Of a stretch of DNA of 64,000 bases, positions 17,986 to 26,248 are shown piece after piece. Made by a program: the position numbers and the translations under genes. The notes beneath the pieces were generated by a model, which saw only the letters and a list, made by a program, of their open reading frames with translations, made no database searches and was not told the origin of the DNA. Source of the stretch: JAFECT01 sp036501825 (GTDB lineage: Bacteria > Pseudomonadota > Alphaproteobacteria > Caulobacterales > Caulobacteraceae); NCBI GenBank assembly GCA_036501825.1, contig DASXZP010000026.1:248001-312000 (forward strand), written 5' to 3'. Numbering within the stretch: position 1 is the stretch's first letter; each line of letters begins with the position of its first letter.

Positions 17986-19414
17986 GGCGTCGGTGATCGG
18001 CGCCGCGCTCGCGCTTGCGGGCTGCGTGGTGGGCCCGAACTATGCGCCGCCGGCTGCGCCGAAGGGCGCGGACTATGGTCCCGGGATCGCGGACAGGCGT
18101 CTCGATGCCGACGGCGCTGTACAGCAGGTCGAGCTCGGCCGGGCGACGGATCCGAAGTGGTGGAGGCTCTATGGCTCGCCGGCCCTCGATGCGTTAGTCG
18201 CGGAAGGTCTGCGCGACAGTCCGAACCTCACCGCGGCGCGCGAGGCGCTGAGCGCGAGCCGCCATCAGGTCGAGGCCGGCGCCGGCCTGCTCTGGCCGGT
18301 GGCCAATCTGGCGACCAACGCGGGGCCGCACCGGGGCAATCCGGCGGCGATCGGCTTTGCCGGTGACAGCTATTTCTACCAGTTGTTCACATTGGATGCG
18401 TCGATCTCGTACGCGGTCGATCTGTTCGGCGCTCAACATAGGGCGGTGGAGTCCCTGGGGGCGGATGCGGAGGGGCATCGCTATGCGGTGGGCTCGGCCT
18501 ATCTGCTGCTGACCGGTGCGATCGTGCAGGCGTCGATTGCGCACGCGGGCTATGCCGCCCAGGTCGTGACGCTCGAAGACATCGTCAAACGCAGCGAGGC
18601 GCAGCGCGACATTACGGGCGCGCAGGTGAAGAGCGGCCATCTCGCCGCGGCCGCTCAGTTGGACGCCGACAGCGCGCTCGCCCAGGCGCGAAGCGATCTC
18701 GCCCAGGCGCGACAGCGCGAGGCGGCGGCGGAGTCGCTGTTGCATACCCTGGTTGGACGTGAACCGGGCGAGACCCTGCCCGCGCCGCCTGCCCTCGACG
18801 CGTTGATGTTGCCCCCGGCCGCCCCGGTTGCCCTGCCGTCGGCGCTGGTGCACGCGCGGCCCGACATTCTCCAGGCGGAAGCGGCGTTGCACAGGGCGAG
18901 CGCCGATGTGGGCGTGGCGACCGCGGCGCTTTATCCATCGATCAGCCTGACCGGCGATGTGGGCCGGGTCAGCAACGTGCTTTCGTCGCTGCCCGGACCG
19001 TCGCGCCGTTATTGGTCGGTGGGCCCGGCCATCGACCTGCCGATCCTCACCGGCGGCTCGCGTCTGGCGGAACGCCGCGCGGCCCAGGCGGCCTATCGCG
19101 AGGCGGCCGCGACCTATCGCTCGACCGTGCTGTCGGCGCTCGAGCAGACGGTGGATGCGATCCGTGCGCTCGACGCGGACGCGGCGGCCTCGAACGCGGC
19201 GCGAGCGGCGGGCGATGCGGCCGACGCGAAGGCGCAGATTGCAACGGCTCAGCGCAGGGCGGGGCTGATCTCGGAGTCCGACGCCATCGCCGCAGCGCTC
19301 GATGCCGACCGCGCGCGCCTGGCGCTCATCGGCGCGCGGGCGCAGCGGATGCAGGACGTTGCCTTGCTGTACCTGGCGTGCGGCGGAGGGTGGGACCCGG
19401 CGACCGCGTCCTGA
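17963..19414 (+). CDS. Outer-membrane efflux lipoprotein, NodT/OprM type
   Basis: The 483-aa protein begins with a lipoprotein signal (VIGAALALAGC, lipobox Cys at residue 21) and VVGPNYAPP, characteristic of NodT-family outer-membrane factors. Two OEP repeats with long amphipathic helices follow, including SALVHARPDILQAEAAL and the YWSVGPAIDLPIL segment. It forms the outer-membrane channel of a tripartite exporter with the HlyD protein encoded upstream, whose gene it overlaps. The transported substrate is unknown. Confidence 0.9.
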   Translation: MSTSWTARASVIGAALALAGCVVGPNYAPPAAPKGADYGPGIADRRLDADGAVQQVELGRATDPKWWRLYGSPALDALVAEGLRDSPNLTAAREALSASRHQVEAGAGLLWPVANLATNAGPHRGNPAAIGFAGDSYFYQLFTLDASISYAVDLFGAQHRAVESLGADAEGHRYAVGSAYLLLTGAIVQASIAHAGYAAQVVTLEDIVKRSEAQRDITGAQVKSGHLAAAAQLDADSALAQARSDLAQARQREAAAESLLHTLVGREPGETLPAPPALDALMLPPAAPVALPSALVHARPDILQAEAALHRASADVGVATAALYPSISLTGDVGRVSNVLSSLPGPSRRYWSVGPAIDLPILTGGSRLAERRAAQAAYREAAATYRSTVLSALEQTVDAIRALDADAAASNAARAAGDAADAKAQIATAQRRAGLISESDAIAAALDADRARLALIGARAQRMQDVALLYLACGGGWDPATAS

Positions 19415-19415
19415 G

Positions 19416-20242
19416 CTACGGCTTCTTCACCGCGTAGAACGCGCGCAGGGCGCTGATCGCCACCGGATCGTAGATCGTGTCGTGTCGCTCGTTGGGGCGC
19501 GGGTCGTAGGTCCAGGTCAGGCCGGCCAGGTTCGCGGTCTTCAGTGCGGCGACGATGCGATCGACGGGGGCCTGCAGCTCTGCGCCTTCAGGCTCCTGGG
19601 CGAGCCAGAGGCGTTTGCCGGCGAAGCCGCGCTTGTGCAGATCGGCCTCGGCTTCGCGGCTGAGCGCCCGAGCGTTCCACCACAGGCTGGGGCTGACCGC
19701 GATATAGTCGTCGAAGTCCTGCGGCGCCTGCAGGAAGGTCTCGAGCACGAACAGGCCGGCAAGCGACTCGCCGATCAGGGCGCTGTGGCCATCGGTGCGG
19801 AAATGCAGGGCAGTCCACGGCTTCAGGTCTTCGACGAGGAAGCGGCGGAAGTCCGCCGCGCCGCCGGAGGTGGGGGCGAGTTTCAGATCGCGCGCGTCTG
19901 TCGACGGGCGGTGAGGTCGTGACGGCGATCGGGCTGGTCGATTCCGACAACGATCATTTCCTGGAACGAGCCGTAGGCGCCGTCCACCGCGACCAGGCCG
20001 GTGATGTGGTGGAAGTCGCCGTCCTCGCCGCCGTCGAGCAGGTAGAGCACCGGGAAAACGCGCGTCGGATCGCCATAGTCCGGGGGAAGGTAGACGTTCA
20101 CGCGCCGATCGGCGTTCAGCACGGTCGAGTGCATGACGTAGGACTGGCCGATGACGATCGGCTTGCCGCCGGCGGGCGGGGTCTGCGCGTGGGCCGACGT
20201 CGCCGCGATCGCGGCGGCGAGGGCCGGGACGATCGGTTTCAT
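19416..20242 (-). pseudogene. Exported esterase (PF00756-like), frameshifted
   Basis: The reading frame starts at an ATG at 20242 with a clear signal peptide (IVPALAAAIAATSAHAQ) and continues as an esterase of the Fes/IroE-like alpha/beta hydrolase family (VLYLLDGGEDGDF). It breaks after GIDQPDRRHDLT. The rest is in another frame: PSTDARDLKLAPTSGG, the nucleophile elbow GESLAG, SPSLWWN and the His region NERHDTIYDP, ending at 19416. One missing base in the GGG run at 19906-19908 explains the break. It could be a real inactivation or a sequencing error. The start codon overlaps the stop of the upstream YdeI-like gene (ATGA). Confidence 0.8.
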
Positions 20243-20838
20243 CGGTCGAGGAGGCCTTTGCCGGCGCGGATGCGCTTCGCCGACTTGGCGATGCGGTCCT
20301 GCCGCGTCTTCGACTGCTTGGCGCCGGCGAAATAGAGCAGGTAGCCGCGCTGGCGGCCGGGGGTAAGCGCGTCGAAGGCTTCCTTCAGGTCGGGGTCGTT
20401 GTCGATCGCGTCGATCCATTCGGAGGGCGTTTCGAATTCGTCGGTGGTTTTCTTGACCACCGAGAGACCGGATTTCTCGACCTCGATCGCGTTCTTCACA
20501 TAACCCTTCAGCGCGGTCGCCAGCTTTTCGATCTCCTTCACCGAGGTGAAGCGAATCTGGCGCGCGGACTGCACGTTCTTGGTCTGCTGGATGAGGATGT
20601 CCTTGGGGTCCTTGAGCAGCGCGCCTTTCATGAACAGCAGCGCGCAGTAGGTCTTGAACCCGTGAATCAGGACGATGTTGCCGGCGCCCGCAACGCTGTA
20701 GCAGGGCCAGCCCCATTTGACGTCTTCCACCACCGGACAGGTCAGGATGATCGCGCGCAGGGCTTCATATTCCGCACGCCAGTGCTTGGACTTGCGCAGG
20801 ATCTTGTCGACCTCGGGGTTCTTGGGGCTGCTCGCCAC
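20239..20838 (-). CDS. YdeI/OmpD-associated-like protein with DUF1801 domain
   Basis: The 199-aa product has an N-terminal DUF1801-type domain (VEDVKWGWPCYSVAGAGNIVLIHGFKTYCALLF, cited only as its span at about residues 40-72). Its basic C-terminus ends in helices like YdeI/OmdA proteins (GRQRGYLLYFAGAKQSKTR). Function is unknown; the family is linked to stress or envelope phenotypes only loosely. A GTG at 20838 preceded by GGAGG is the best start. The apparent upstream extension to 20889 is made of repeat sequence. Its stop overlaps the start of the esterase. Confidence 0.72.
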   Translation of the reverse strand: MASSPKNPEVDKILRKSKHWRAEYEALRAIILTCPVVEDVKWGWPCYSVAGAGNIVLIHGFKTYCALLFMKGALLKDPKDILIQQTKNVQSARQIRFTSVKEIEKLATALKGYVKNAIEVEKSGLSVVKKTTDEFETPSEWIDAIDNDPDLKEAFDALTPGRQRGYLLYFAGAKQSKTRQDRIAKSAKRIRAGKGLLDR

Positions 20839-20859
20839 GGCCGGCCTCCGGTAGGTTAG

Positions 20860-20945
20860 GGGGACACGATACCTATTTCCCGACTTCAACGCCCGTTGTG
20901 TTGCCTGAGTTCGGGGTGAATTCGGGAAATAGGTATCATGTCCCC
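20860..20945 (+). repeat. REP-like palindrome family A, copy 2
   Basis: The arms GGGGACACGATACC (with TATTTCCCG following) at 20860-20882 and CGGGAAATAGGTATCATGTCCCC-type sequence (20923-20945) form an inverted repeat with the same single mismatch as copy 1. The inner arm has TTTCCC/GGGAAA where copy 1 has TTCCCC/GGGGAA, a paired change. It lies between two minus-strand genes, just upstream of the YdeI-like start. Confidence 0.85.
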
Positions 20946-20950
20946 TTGCG

Positions 20951-21697
20951 TCAGGCCGTATTCCCCGCGTCCACCGTCATTACCGTGCCGGTAATGTTGT
21001 GGGCGGCGTCGCTCAGGAGGAACTCGACCATGGCGGCGACGTCGTCGACCTCGGCCAGGCGGCGGAGCGCGCTGCGCTTGGCGATCTTGGAGCGGTCGGC
21101 GTCGCCGAGGCCGGTGGTCATGTCGGTGTCCATGAATCCGGGGGCGACGGCGTTGACGGTGACGCCCACGCGGCCGACTTCGCGGGCGAGGGATTTGGTG
21201 AAGCCGACCAGGGACGCCTTGGTGGCGGCATAGACCGACAGGCCGTTGTAGCCGGTCGAGGCGATGATCGAGCTCATGTTGATGACGCGGCCGCAGCCTT
21301 CGGTCAGCATGGAGCGGACGATGTATTTGGTCAGCACGATCGGCGAGATCGTGTTCAGCCGGATCAGCTGTTCGATCTGGCTGTTGTGCATATTGGAGAG
21401 CACGCCCTCGGTGCCGAGGCCCGCGTTGTTCACCAGACCCCAGATCGGGCCGTACTCGCTCTTCAGCCTGCGCGCGAAGTCCGAGATGGCGTCGATGTCG
21501 GCGAGGTCGAAGGGGAGAAAGATAATTTCACCGTGACCGGCCTTGTCGGCGGCCTTGATCGCCTTGGTCAGCGCACTGCTTTCCTTGCGCGCGACGCCGA
21601 CGACGCGATAGCCGGCGGCGGCGAGGCGGGCGCTGACGCCCAGGCCCACGCCGCGGCTGGCGCCGGTGACGACCACGGTCTTACGCTTATCAGGCAT
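20951..21697 (-). CDS. SDR-family 3-oxoacyl reductase (FabG-like)
   Basis: The 248-aa short-chain dehydrogenase has the cofactor motif TGASRGVGLG, the NNAG motif, Ser in INMSSI, the catalytic YAATK, and APGFMDTDM near the end. It most resembles 3-oxoacyl-ACP reductases and should use NADPH. It overlaps the AMP-ligase gene upstream by 8 nt and forms an operon with that ligase and a carrier protein, so a carrier-bound ketoacyl group is the probable substrate. An in-frame GTG at 21703 is an alternative start. Confidence 0.88.
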   Translation of the reverse strand: MPDKRKTVVVTGASRGVGLGVSARLAAAGYRVVGVARKESSALTKAIKAADKAGHGEIIFLPFDLADIDAISDFARRLKSEYGPIWGLVNNAGLGTEGVLSNMHNSQIEQLIRLNTISPIVLTKYIVRSMLTEGCGRVINMSSIIASTGYNGLSVYAATKASLVGFTKSLAREVGRVGVTVNAVAPGFMDTDMTTGLGDADRSKIAKRSALRRLAEVDDVAAMVEFLLSDAAHNITGTVMTVDAGNTA

Positions 21698-23060
21698 CGG
21701 CACGCATCAGCTTTCCCGCTGCGGTCATGGCCAGCGTCGGGACGACGCGGACGACGGCGGGCGTCTTATAGGGGGCAAGATCGCGGCGGCAGGCGGCGAG
21801 CACGGCGGCCTTGATCGTCTCGTGCGGGACGGCGTCGTCCTCGAGCACGATGTCGGCGGTGACCACCGCGCCGGTGATGGGATTACGCCGGCCCGCGACG
21901 CGGGACACGCGCACGCCGGGCTGGCGGTTGATGACGGCCTCGATCTCTTCCGGATGGACCTTCAGCCCGCCGACGTTGATGACGCCGCCGCGACGGCCGA
22001 CGAAGAAGAAGCGATCATCGCGGCGTTCGACCATGTCGCCGGTGTCGACGAAGCCGTCGTCGTTAGCGACCTGGGTCCCGTGGAGGTAGCGCGAGGCCGT
22101 GCGACGCGACCGCAGGTGCAGGGCGGCGTCGACGACGCGCATTTCGACGTCGTTCTGAGGCGCCTCGACATAGGCGGCCGGGAAGCCTTCGTAGCCGTCG
22201 GTGACTTCGAAGCCGACGCCGGCCTCGGTGGAGGCGTAGGCGTGGCCGACGGAGGCGGCGGGGAAGCGGGCTTTCAACGCATCAAGCACGGCCTGGTCGG
22301 CGATCTCGCCGGAGAGGCGCACGTAGCGGGGCGAAATGGCGGCGAGCGCTGGGCAGATCAGCACCCGCCGCCAATGCGAAGGGGTGCCCGACAGATGGGT
22401 CACCCCGTACTGCGCCAGCCGCGAGAGCGCGTCGGCCGGTGCTTCCCCCGCTTGGGAAAGGATCATGGAGGCGCCGCCGGTCAGCGCGCGCAGGAGGATC
22501 TGGAGGCCGCCGTAGCGGCGAATGTCATAGAAGGTTCCCCACACGACGGGCGCGGCGTCGGCGTGAGGGCGGATGGCGCCGGTGAGGCCCGCAAGGTCGT
22601 GCGCCACCATTTTGGGCATGCCCGTGGTGCCGGAGGTGAACATCACCCATTCGGTGGCGACGGGCGCCGATGGAGTCCGTGGGGTCCTGCTCGGCGCACC
22701 GATGCGCGCAAACGGCACGCCCTCGACGGCCAGTGTTTCATCGTCGGACACGACGAGGTCGATCTCGGCGTGGTCGAGCACATGGTTAAGATGCGCCGGA
22801 TCGAAATCGGGCGGGCAGAGCACCATGCGGCGTGCTGCGCCGTCGAGGTCGACGAAGGCCAGGGCCGCGGCGACTTGCTCGCGCGTGCGCACCAGCACCG
22901 AGCGGTCAGTGAGCATCTGCGGGTCGATGTCGAGGCTGACGCCGTTAACGATGTCGGACAGGGCGACGATGCGGTCGTGCGCGACGAGGGCCGGCGTCTT
23001 GCCGTCCTTCAGCGCCGCAGCCAGTTTGGCGCGGAGAAATGCCTTGTCCAGCAAGGCCAT
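21690..23060 (-). CDS. AMP-dependent acid:carrier-protein/CoA ligase
   Basis: The 456-aa adenylate-forming enzyme is shorter than usual. It has the core motifs MFTSGTTGMPKMVAHD, YASTEAG, GFVDTGDMVE, the hinge FFVGRRGGVINVGGLKV, and the C-terminal lysine in TAAGKLMR. It activates a carboxylic acid. The upstream partner gene encodes a stand-alone carrier protein ending 4 bp before this start, so loading of that carrier is likely. The ATG at 23060 (AGGCGG upstream) is favoured over 23081, which would overlap the carrier protein. Confidence 0.85.
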   Translation of the reverse strand: MALLDKAFLRAKLAAALKDGKTPALVAHDRIVALSDIVNGVSLDIDPQMLTDRSVLVRTREQVAAALAFVDLDGAARRMVLCPPDFDPAHLNHVLDHAEIDLVVSDDETLAVEGVPFARIGAPSRTPRTPSAPVATEWVMFTSGTTGMPKMVAHDLAGLTGAIRPHADAAPVVWGTFYDIRRYGGLQILLRALTGGASMILSQAGEAPADALSRLAQYGVTHLSGTPSHWRRVLICPALAAISPRYVRLSGEIADQAVLDALKARFPAASVGHAYASTEAGVGFEVTDGYEGFPAAYVEAPQNDVEMRVVDAALHLRSRRTASRYLHGTQVANDDGFVDTGDMVERRDDRFFFVGRRGGVINVGGLKVHPEEIEAVINRQPGVRVSRVAGRRNPITGAVVTADIVLEDDAVPHETIKAAVLAACRRDLAPYKTPAVVRVVPTLAMTAAGKLMRADA

Positions 23061-23064
23061 GGGG

Positions 23065-23307
23065 TCAGGCCGCCTGGTCATAGAACTCGACGAAATCGCC
23101 GAGGGTCACGGGGAAATAGACGTCTTCGGAGGCGGTGAACGGATCGTAGCCCAGTTCGTCCTCCAGCCGCGCCACGATGATGGCGAAGCACAGGGAGTCG
23201 AGGCCCGACTCCAGCAGCACCAGGTTGTCGTTCAGCGCCACGATGGGACGCTCCTGCTGTTCCGCCACCTCCTGGATGACGGTGAAGATCTTGTCTCGGC
23301 TCGACAT
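23065..23307 (-). CDS. Stand-alone acyl carrier protein
   Basis: The 80-aa acidic protein contains the canonical 4'-phosphopantetheine site GLDSLCFA (Ser38) followed by ARLEDELGYDPF. An AGGGG ribosome-binding site precedes the ATG at 23307. It leads the minus-strand set carrier protein, AMP-ligase, SDR. It is divergent from the GNAT/ThDP-enzyme pair, with 142 bp between the two start codons, suggesting a shared regulatory region. Confidence 0.9.
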   Translation of the reverse strand: MSSRDKIFTVIQEVAEQQERPIVALNDNLVLLESGLDSLCFAIIVARLEDELGYDPFTASEDVYFPVTLGDFVEFYDQAA

Positions 23308-23449
23308 GGTTACCCCTTGAGACGGTCTGCCCGTTTTCGCCCCGCCGTTGCACGGAGCGGGCCAGGATTCGCGTTTCACGTTGGGGCAGGGTGAAGGGCA
23401 GCTCCCGCGCCGCGCGACTTTCGCACGGAACTTGCACCAACCGCGGTTT

Positions 23450-24346
23450 ATGAAGACCGCGCCCAAAATCAGGACGACCGGAGCGCCCGTGGGCGCGCCT
23501 GCCCGCGTGCGTTGCCGCCAGATCGGCGAGGCGGACCTGGAAGCCTTGGCCGGTCTCCTGACCGTCGGTTTTCCGGCGCGATCGCGCGACTACTGGTCGC
23601 GCGGGCTCGAGCGGATGCGGATACGCGCAATCCCCGAAGGCCATCCGCGCTTCGGCTATATGCTGGAGTGCAGCGGCGCGCCGGTGGGCGTGGTCCTGCT
23701 GATCTTCAGCGAGCGCGCCGACGGTATGCGCTGCAATGTTTCGAGCTGGTACGTCGATCCGGAGTTTCGCAGCTTTGCGACCCTGTTGACCTCGGCGGCG
23801 ATGAAGCTGAAGCACGTCACCTATGTGAACACCTCGCCGGCGGAGCACACCCGCCCGATCCTGAAGACGCGCGACTACGTCCGCTACAGCGAAGGACAGT
23901 TCGTGGCGCTGACCGCGATCGGGAGCCTCGGCGTGGGCTGGCGGGTGCGGCCGTTCAACCCGAACGATGCGCGCCACCGTCTGCTCGACGACGAGGCCGG
24001 CCTGCTGCGCCGCCACGCCGAGGACGGCTGTACGGTGCTGGTGTGCGAAACGCCGGGAGGGCCTGAGCCCTTCGTGTTCATTGCGCGGCGGGTTCTCTAT
24101 GCGCCGGCCGGGTTGATGCAGCTGATCTATTGCCGCGACACGGCGACCTTTGCGCGCTGCGCCGGGCCGCTGGGGCGCGCACTGTTGAAACAAGGGGTGG
24201 GTGCGGTGATCCTCGACGCCAATGGCTATGTGCCCGGGCTCGTAGGGCTTTATTTCAAGGGCAAGCAGCCTCGCTATTTCCAGGGCCCGGCGGCGCCGCG
24301 GTTGAACGACCTCGCGTTCACTGAAGCGGTGGTGTTCGGAGCATGA
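23450..24346 (+). CDS. GNAT-fold acyltransferase-like protein
   Basis: The 298-aa product starts like a GNAT domain (VRCRQIGEADLEALAGLL, then a strand GAPVGVVLLIF and NVSSWYVDPEFRS). It is longer than a single GNAT domain and may contain a second, degenerate half. The usual acetyl-CoA pyrophosphate loop is not clear. Its stop overlaps the start of the ThDP enzyme gene (ATGA), so the two are coupled. Together with the divergent carrier-protein operon it probably acts on a carrier-bound acyl group, but the reaction cannot be named. Confidence 0.7.
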   Translation: MKTAPKIRTTGAPVGAPARVRCRQIGEADLEALAGLLTVGFPARSRDYWSRGLERMRIRAIPEGHPRFGYMLECSGAPVGVVLLIFSERADGMRCNVSSWYVDPEFRSFATLLTSAAMKLKHVTYVNTSPAEHTRPILKTRDYVRYSEGQFVALTAIGSLGVGWRVRPFNPNDARHRLLDDEAGLLRRHAEDGCTVLVCETPGGPEPFVFIARRVLYAPAGLMQLIYCRDTATFARCAGPLGRALLKQGVGAVILDANGYVPGLVGLYFKGKQPRYFQGPAAPRLNDLAFTEAVVFGA

Positions 24347-26046
24347 GTGCGGACGGGTCTTTTGGGCGTACGCAGACACTGACCTCGGCGCAGGTGCTGG
24401 TCGAGCGGCTGATCGCTCACGGCGTGACGCATGTCTTCTGCGTACCGGGCGAGAGCTATCTGGCGGTGCTCGACGCGCTGCACGACGCTGCGATCGAGGT
24501 GATCGTCTGCCGCCAGGAGGGCGGGGCCGCGTTCATGGCCGAAGCCTACGGCAAGGCGACGGGCAAGCCCGGCGTCTGTTTCGTGACGCGCGGGCCGGGC
24601 GCGACCAACGCCTCGGCCGGCGTGCACGTGGCGCAGCAGGACTCCACGCCGATGATCCTGTTCGTGGGCCAGGTGGACACCACCGTGCGCGGGCGCGAGT
24701 CGTTCCAGGAAATGGACTACGCCCAGGTGTTCGGCTCCATGACCAAATGGGCGTCCGAACTCGACGATGCGGGGCGCACGGCGGAGTATGTGGACCGGGC
24801 GTTTCACACCGCCGCGTCCGGAAGGCCGGGACCGGTGGTGCTGGCGTTGCCGAAGAATGTTCTGACGGAAAAAGCGCAGAACGCCGAACGCGCACCGAAG
24901 CCGGCCTGTGAAACCGCGCCCAGTGCGCGTGAGTTGACGCGCCTGAAGGCGATGTTGCTCGCGGCGAAGCGGCCGATGCTGCTGATCGGCGGCTCGCGCT
25001 GGGATGAGGCGTCGCGAGCGGCGATCCATCGGTTCGCCGAGCGGTTCGATGTTCCGGTGATCACCAGCTACCGCCGTGCGCCGTTGTTCGACGCGCGTGA
25101 TCCGCGCTACGGCGGCGACCTGGGCCTGGCGGCGAATCCGAAGCTGGCCGCGCGAGTGAAGGCGAGCGATCTTGTGATCGCGGTCGGCACCCGGATCAGC
25201 GAGATCACCAGCCAGGGCTATGGCCTGTTTGCGACCCACGACGCTGCGCCCGGGGCGACCCATCCGAAACTGGTGCACGTGCATCCGGGCGCCGAAGAGC
25301 TGGACAAGGTGTTCGCGACCGATCTGGCGATCCACGCGACGCCGCAGGCTTTCGCCGCCGCCGTCGATAAATGGACGGGCCCCGAAGAGGCGCTCTGGAG
25401 TGAACATACGCGTGACGCCCACGCCGACCACCTGGCCTGGACCGGGCGGGCGACGCCGCAACCGGGCGAGGTGAACCTCGGCGAGATCATGATCTGGCTG
25501 CGCGAGACGCTGCCGATGGATGCGGTGATCTGCAACGGCTCGGGCAATTTCGCCGCGTGGATCCACCGCTTCTATCGCTTTCGGGAATTCGGCACGCACC
25601 TGGCCTCGACCTCGGCCTCGATGGGCTATGGCGTCCCGGCGGCGGTGGCGATGCAGGCGATCGACCGGTCGCGCACGGTGGTCTCGATCAACGGCGACGG
25701 CGACTTCCTGATGAACGGTCAAGAGTTCGCGACGGCCGTTCAGTACAGCCTGCCGATTGTGGTGCTGGTGTTCGACAACGGCGTCTACGGCACCATCCGC
25801 ATGCACCAGGAGCGCGCCTATCCGGGCCGGGTCTCAGGCACGGCGCTGAAGAACCCCGACTTTGCCGCCTATGCCCGCGCGTTCGGCGGGTTCGGCGCGA
25901 CGGTCGAGCGGACCGAAGATTTTCCGGCCGCGTTCGAAGCCGCGCGCGCCAGCGGCCTGCCGTCGATCGTGCACGTGAAGTTCGATGCGGACGGGATCGC
26001 CCCCGGCAAGACCCTGAGTGAAATCCGCGCGGCGGCCCGCGCCTAA
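24343..26046 (+). CDS. Thiamine-diphosphate enzyme, acetolactate-synthase-like
   Basis: The 567-aa enzyme shows all three ThDP-enzyme domains: the N-terminal PYR domain with catalytic Glu in CRQEGGAAFMAEAYG, a central domain, and the PP domain with the GDG motif INGDGDFLMNGQE and its Asn partner in FDNGVYG. It belongs to the acetolactate synthase/decarboxylase family. No ilvN regulatory subunit gene is adjacent, and its partners are a GNAT protein and a carrier-protein operon. It is therefore unlikely to be the housekeeping IlvB. A 2-keto acid decarboxylase or carboligase in a small-molecule pathway is the best guess. Confidence 0.85.
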   Translation: MSADGSFGRTQTLTSAQVLVERLIAHGVTHVFCVPGESYLAVLDALHDAAIEVIVCRQEGGAAFMAEAYGKATGKPGVCFVTRGPGATNASAGVHVAQQDSTPMILFVGQVDTTVRGRESFQEMDYAQVFGSMTKWASELDDAGRTAEYVDRAFHTAASGRPGPVVLALPKNVLTEKAQNAERAPKPACETAPSARELTRLKAMLLAAKRPMLLIGGSRWDEASRAAIHRFAERFDVPVITSYRRAPLFDARDPRYGGDLGLAANPKLAARVKASDLVIAVGTRISEITSQGYGLFATHDAAPGATHPKLVHVHPGAEELDKVFATDLAIHATPQAFAAAVDKWTGPEEALWSEHTRDAHADHLAWTGRATPQPGEVNLGEIMIWLRETLPMDAVICNGSGNFAAWIHRFYRFREFGTHLASTSASMGYGVPAAVAMQAIDRSRTVVSINGDGDFLMNGQEFATAVQYSLPIVVLVFDNGVYGTIRMHQERAYPGRVSGTALKNPDFAAYARAFGGFGATVERTEDFPAAFEAARASGLPSIVHVKFDADGIAPGKTLSEIRAAARA

Positions 26047-26049
26047 AGA

Positions 26050-26230
26050 TCCTCCCCCCGCGCGTAGCGCGTAGGGGAGGGGGACCACGAAGGGGTGGAG
26101 GGGCCTGCGCGACGGCGAGTGATTAGTTTGCGACGTGGGCGCCGTTGGCGTGGTTTCGGCCAACGTCGGCGCTGGCCCCTCCGTCGGCCTGCGGCCGCCA
26201 CCTCCCCTACGCGCTGCGCGCGGGGGAGGA
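26050..26230. repeat. 181-bp GC-rich inverted-repeat element, family B copy 1
   Basis: The ends are near-perfect 30-nt inverted repeats (26050-26080 and 26201-26230, reading TCCTCCCCC.GCGCG...AGGGGAGG and its complement). Inner arms follow (GGAGGGGCCTGCGC / GCTGGCCCCTCCGTCGG). It exactly fills the space between the convergent ThDP-enzyme and aminotransferase stops and could serve both as terminator. A copy of nearly the same length is at 31064. Confidence 0.85.
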
Positions 26231-26248
26231 CCTGAAAAGAGCCGCTTC

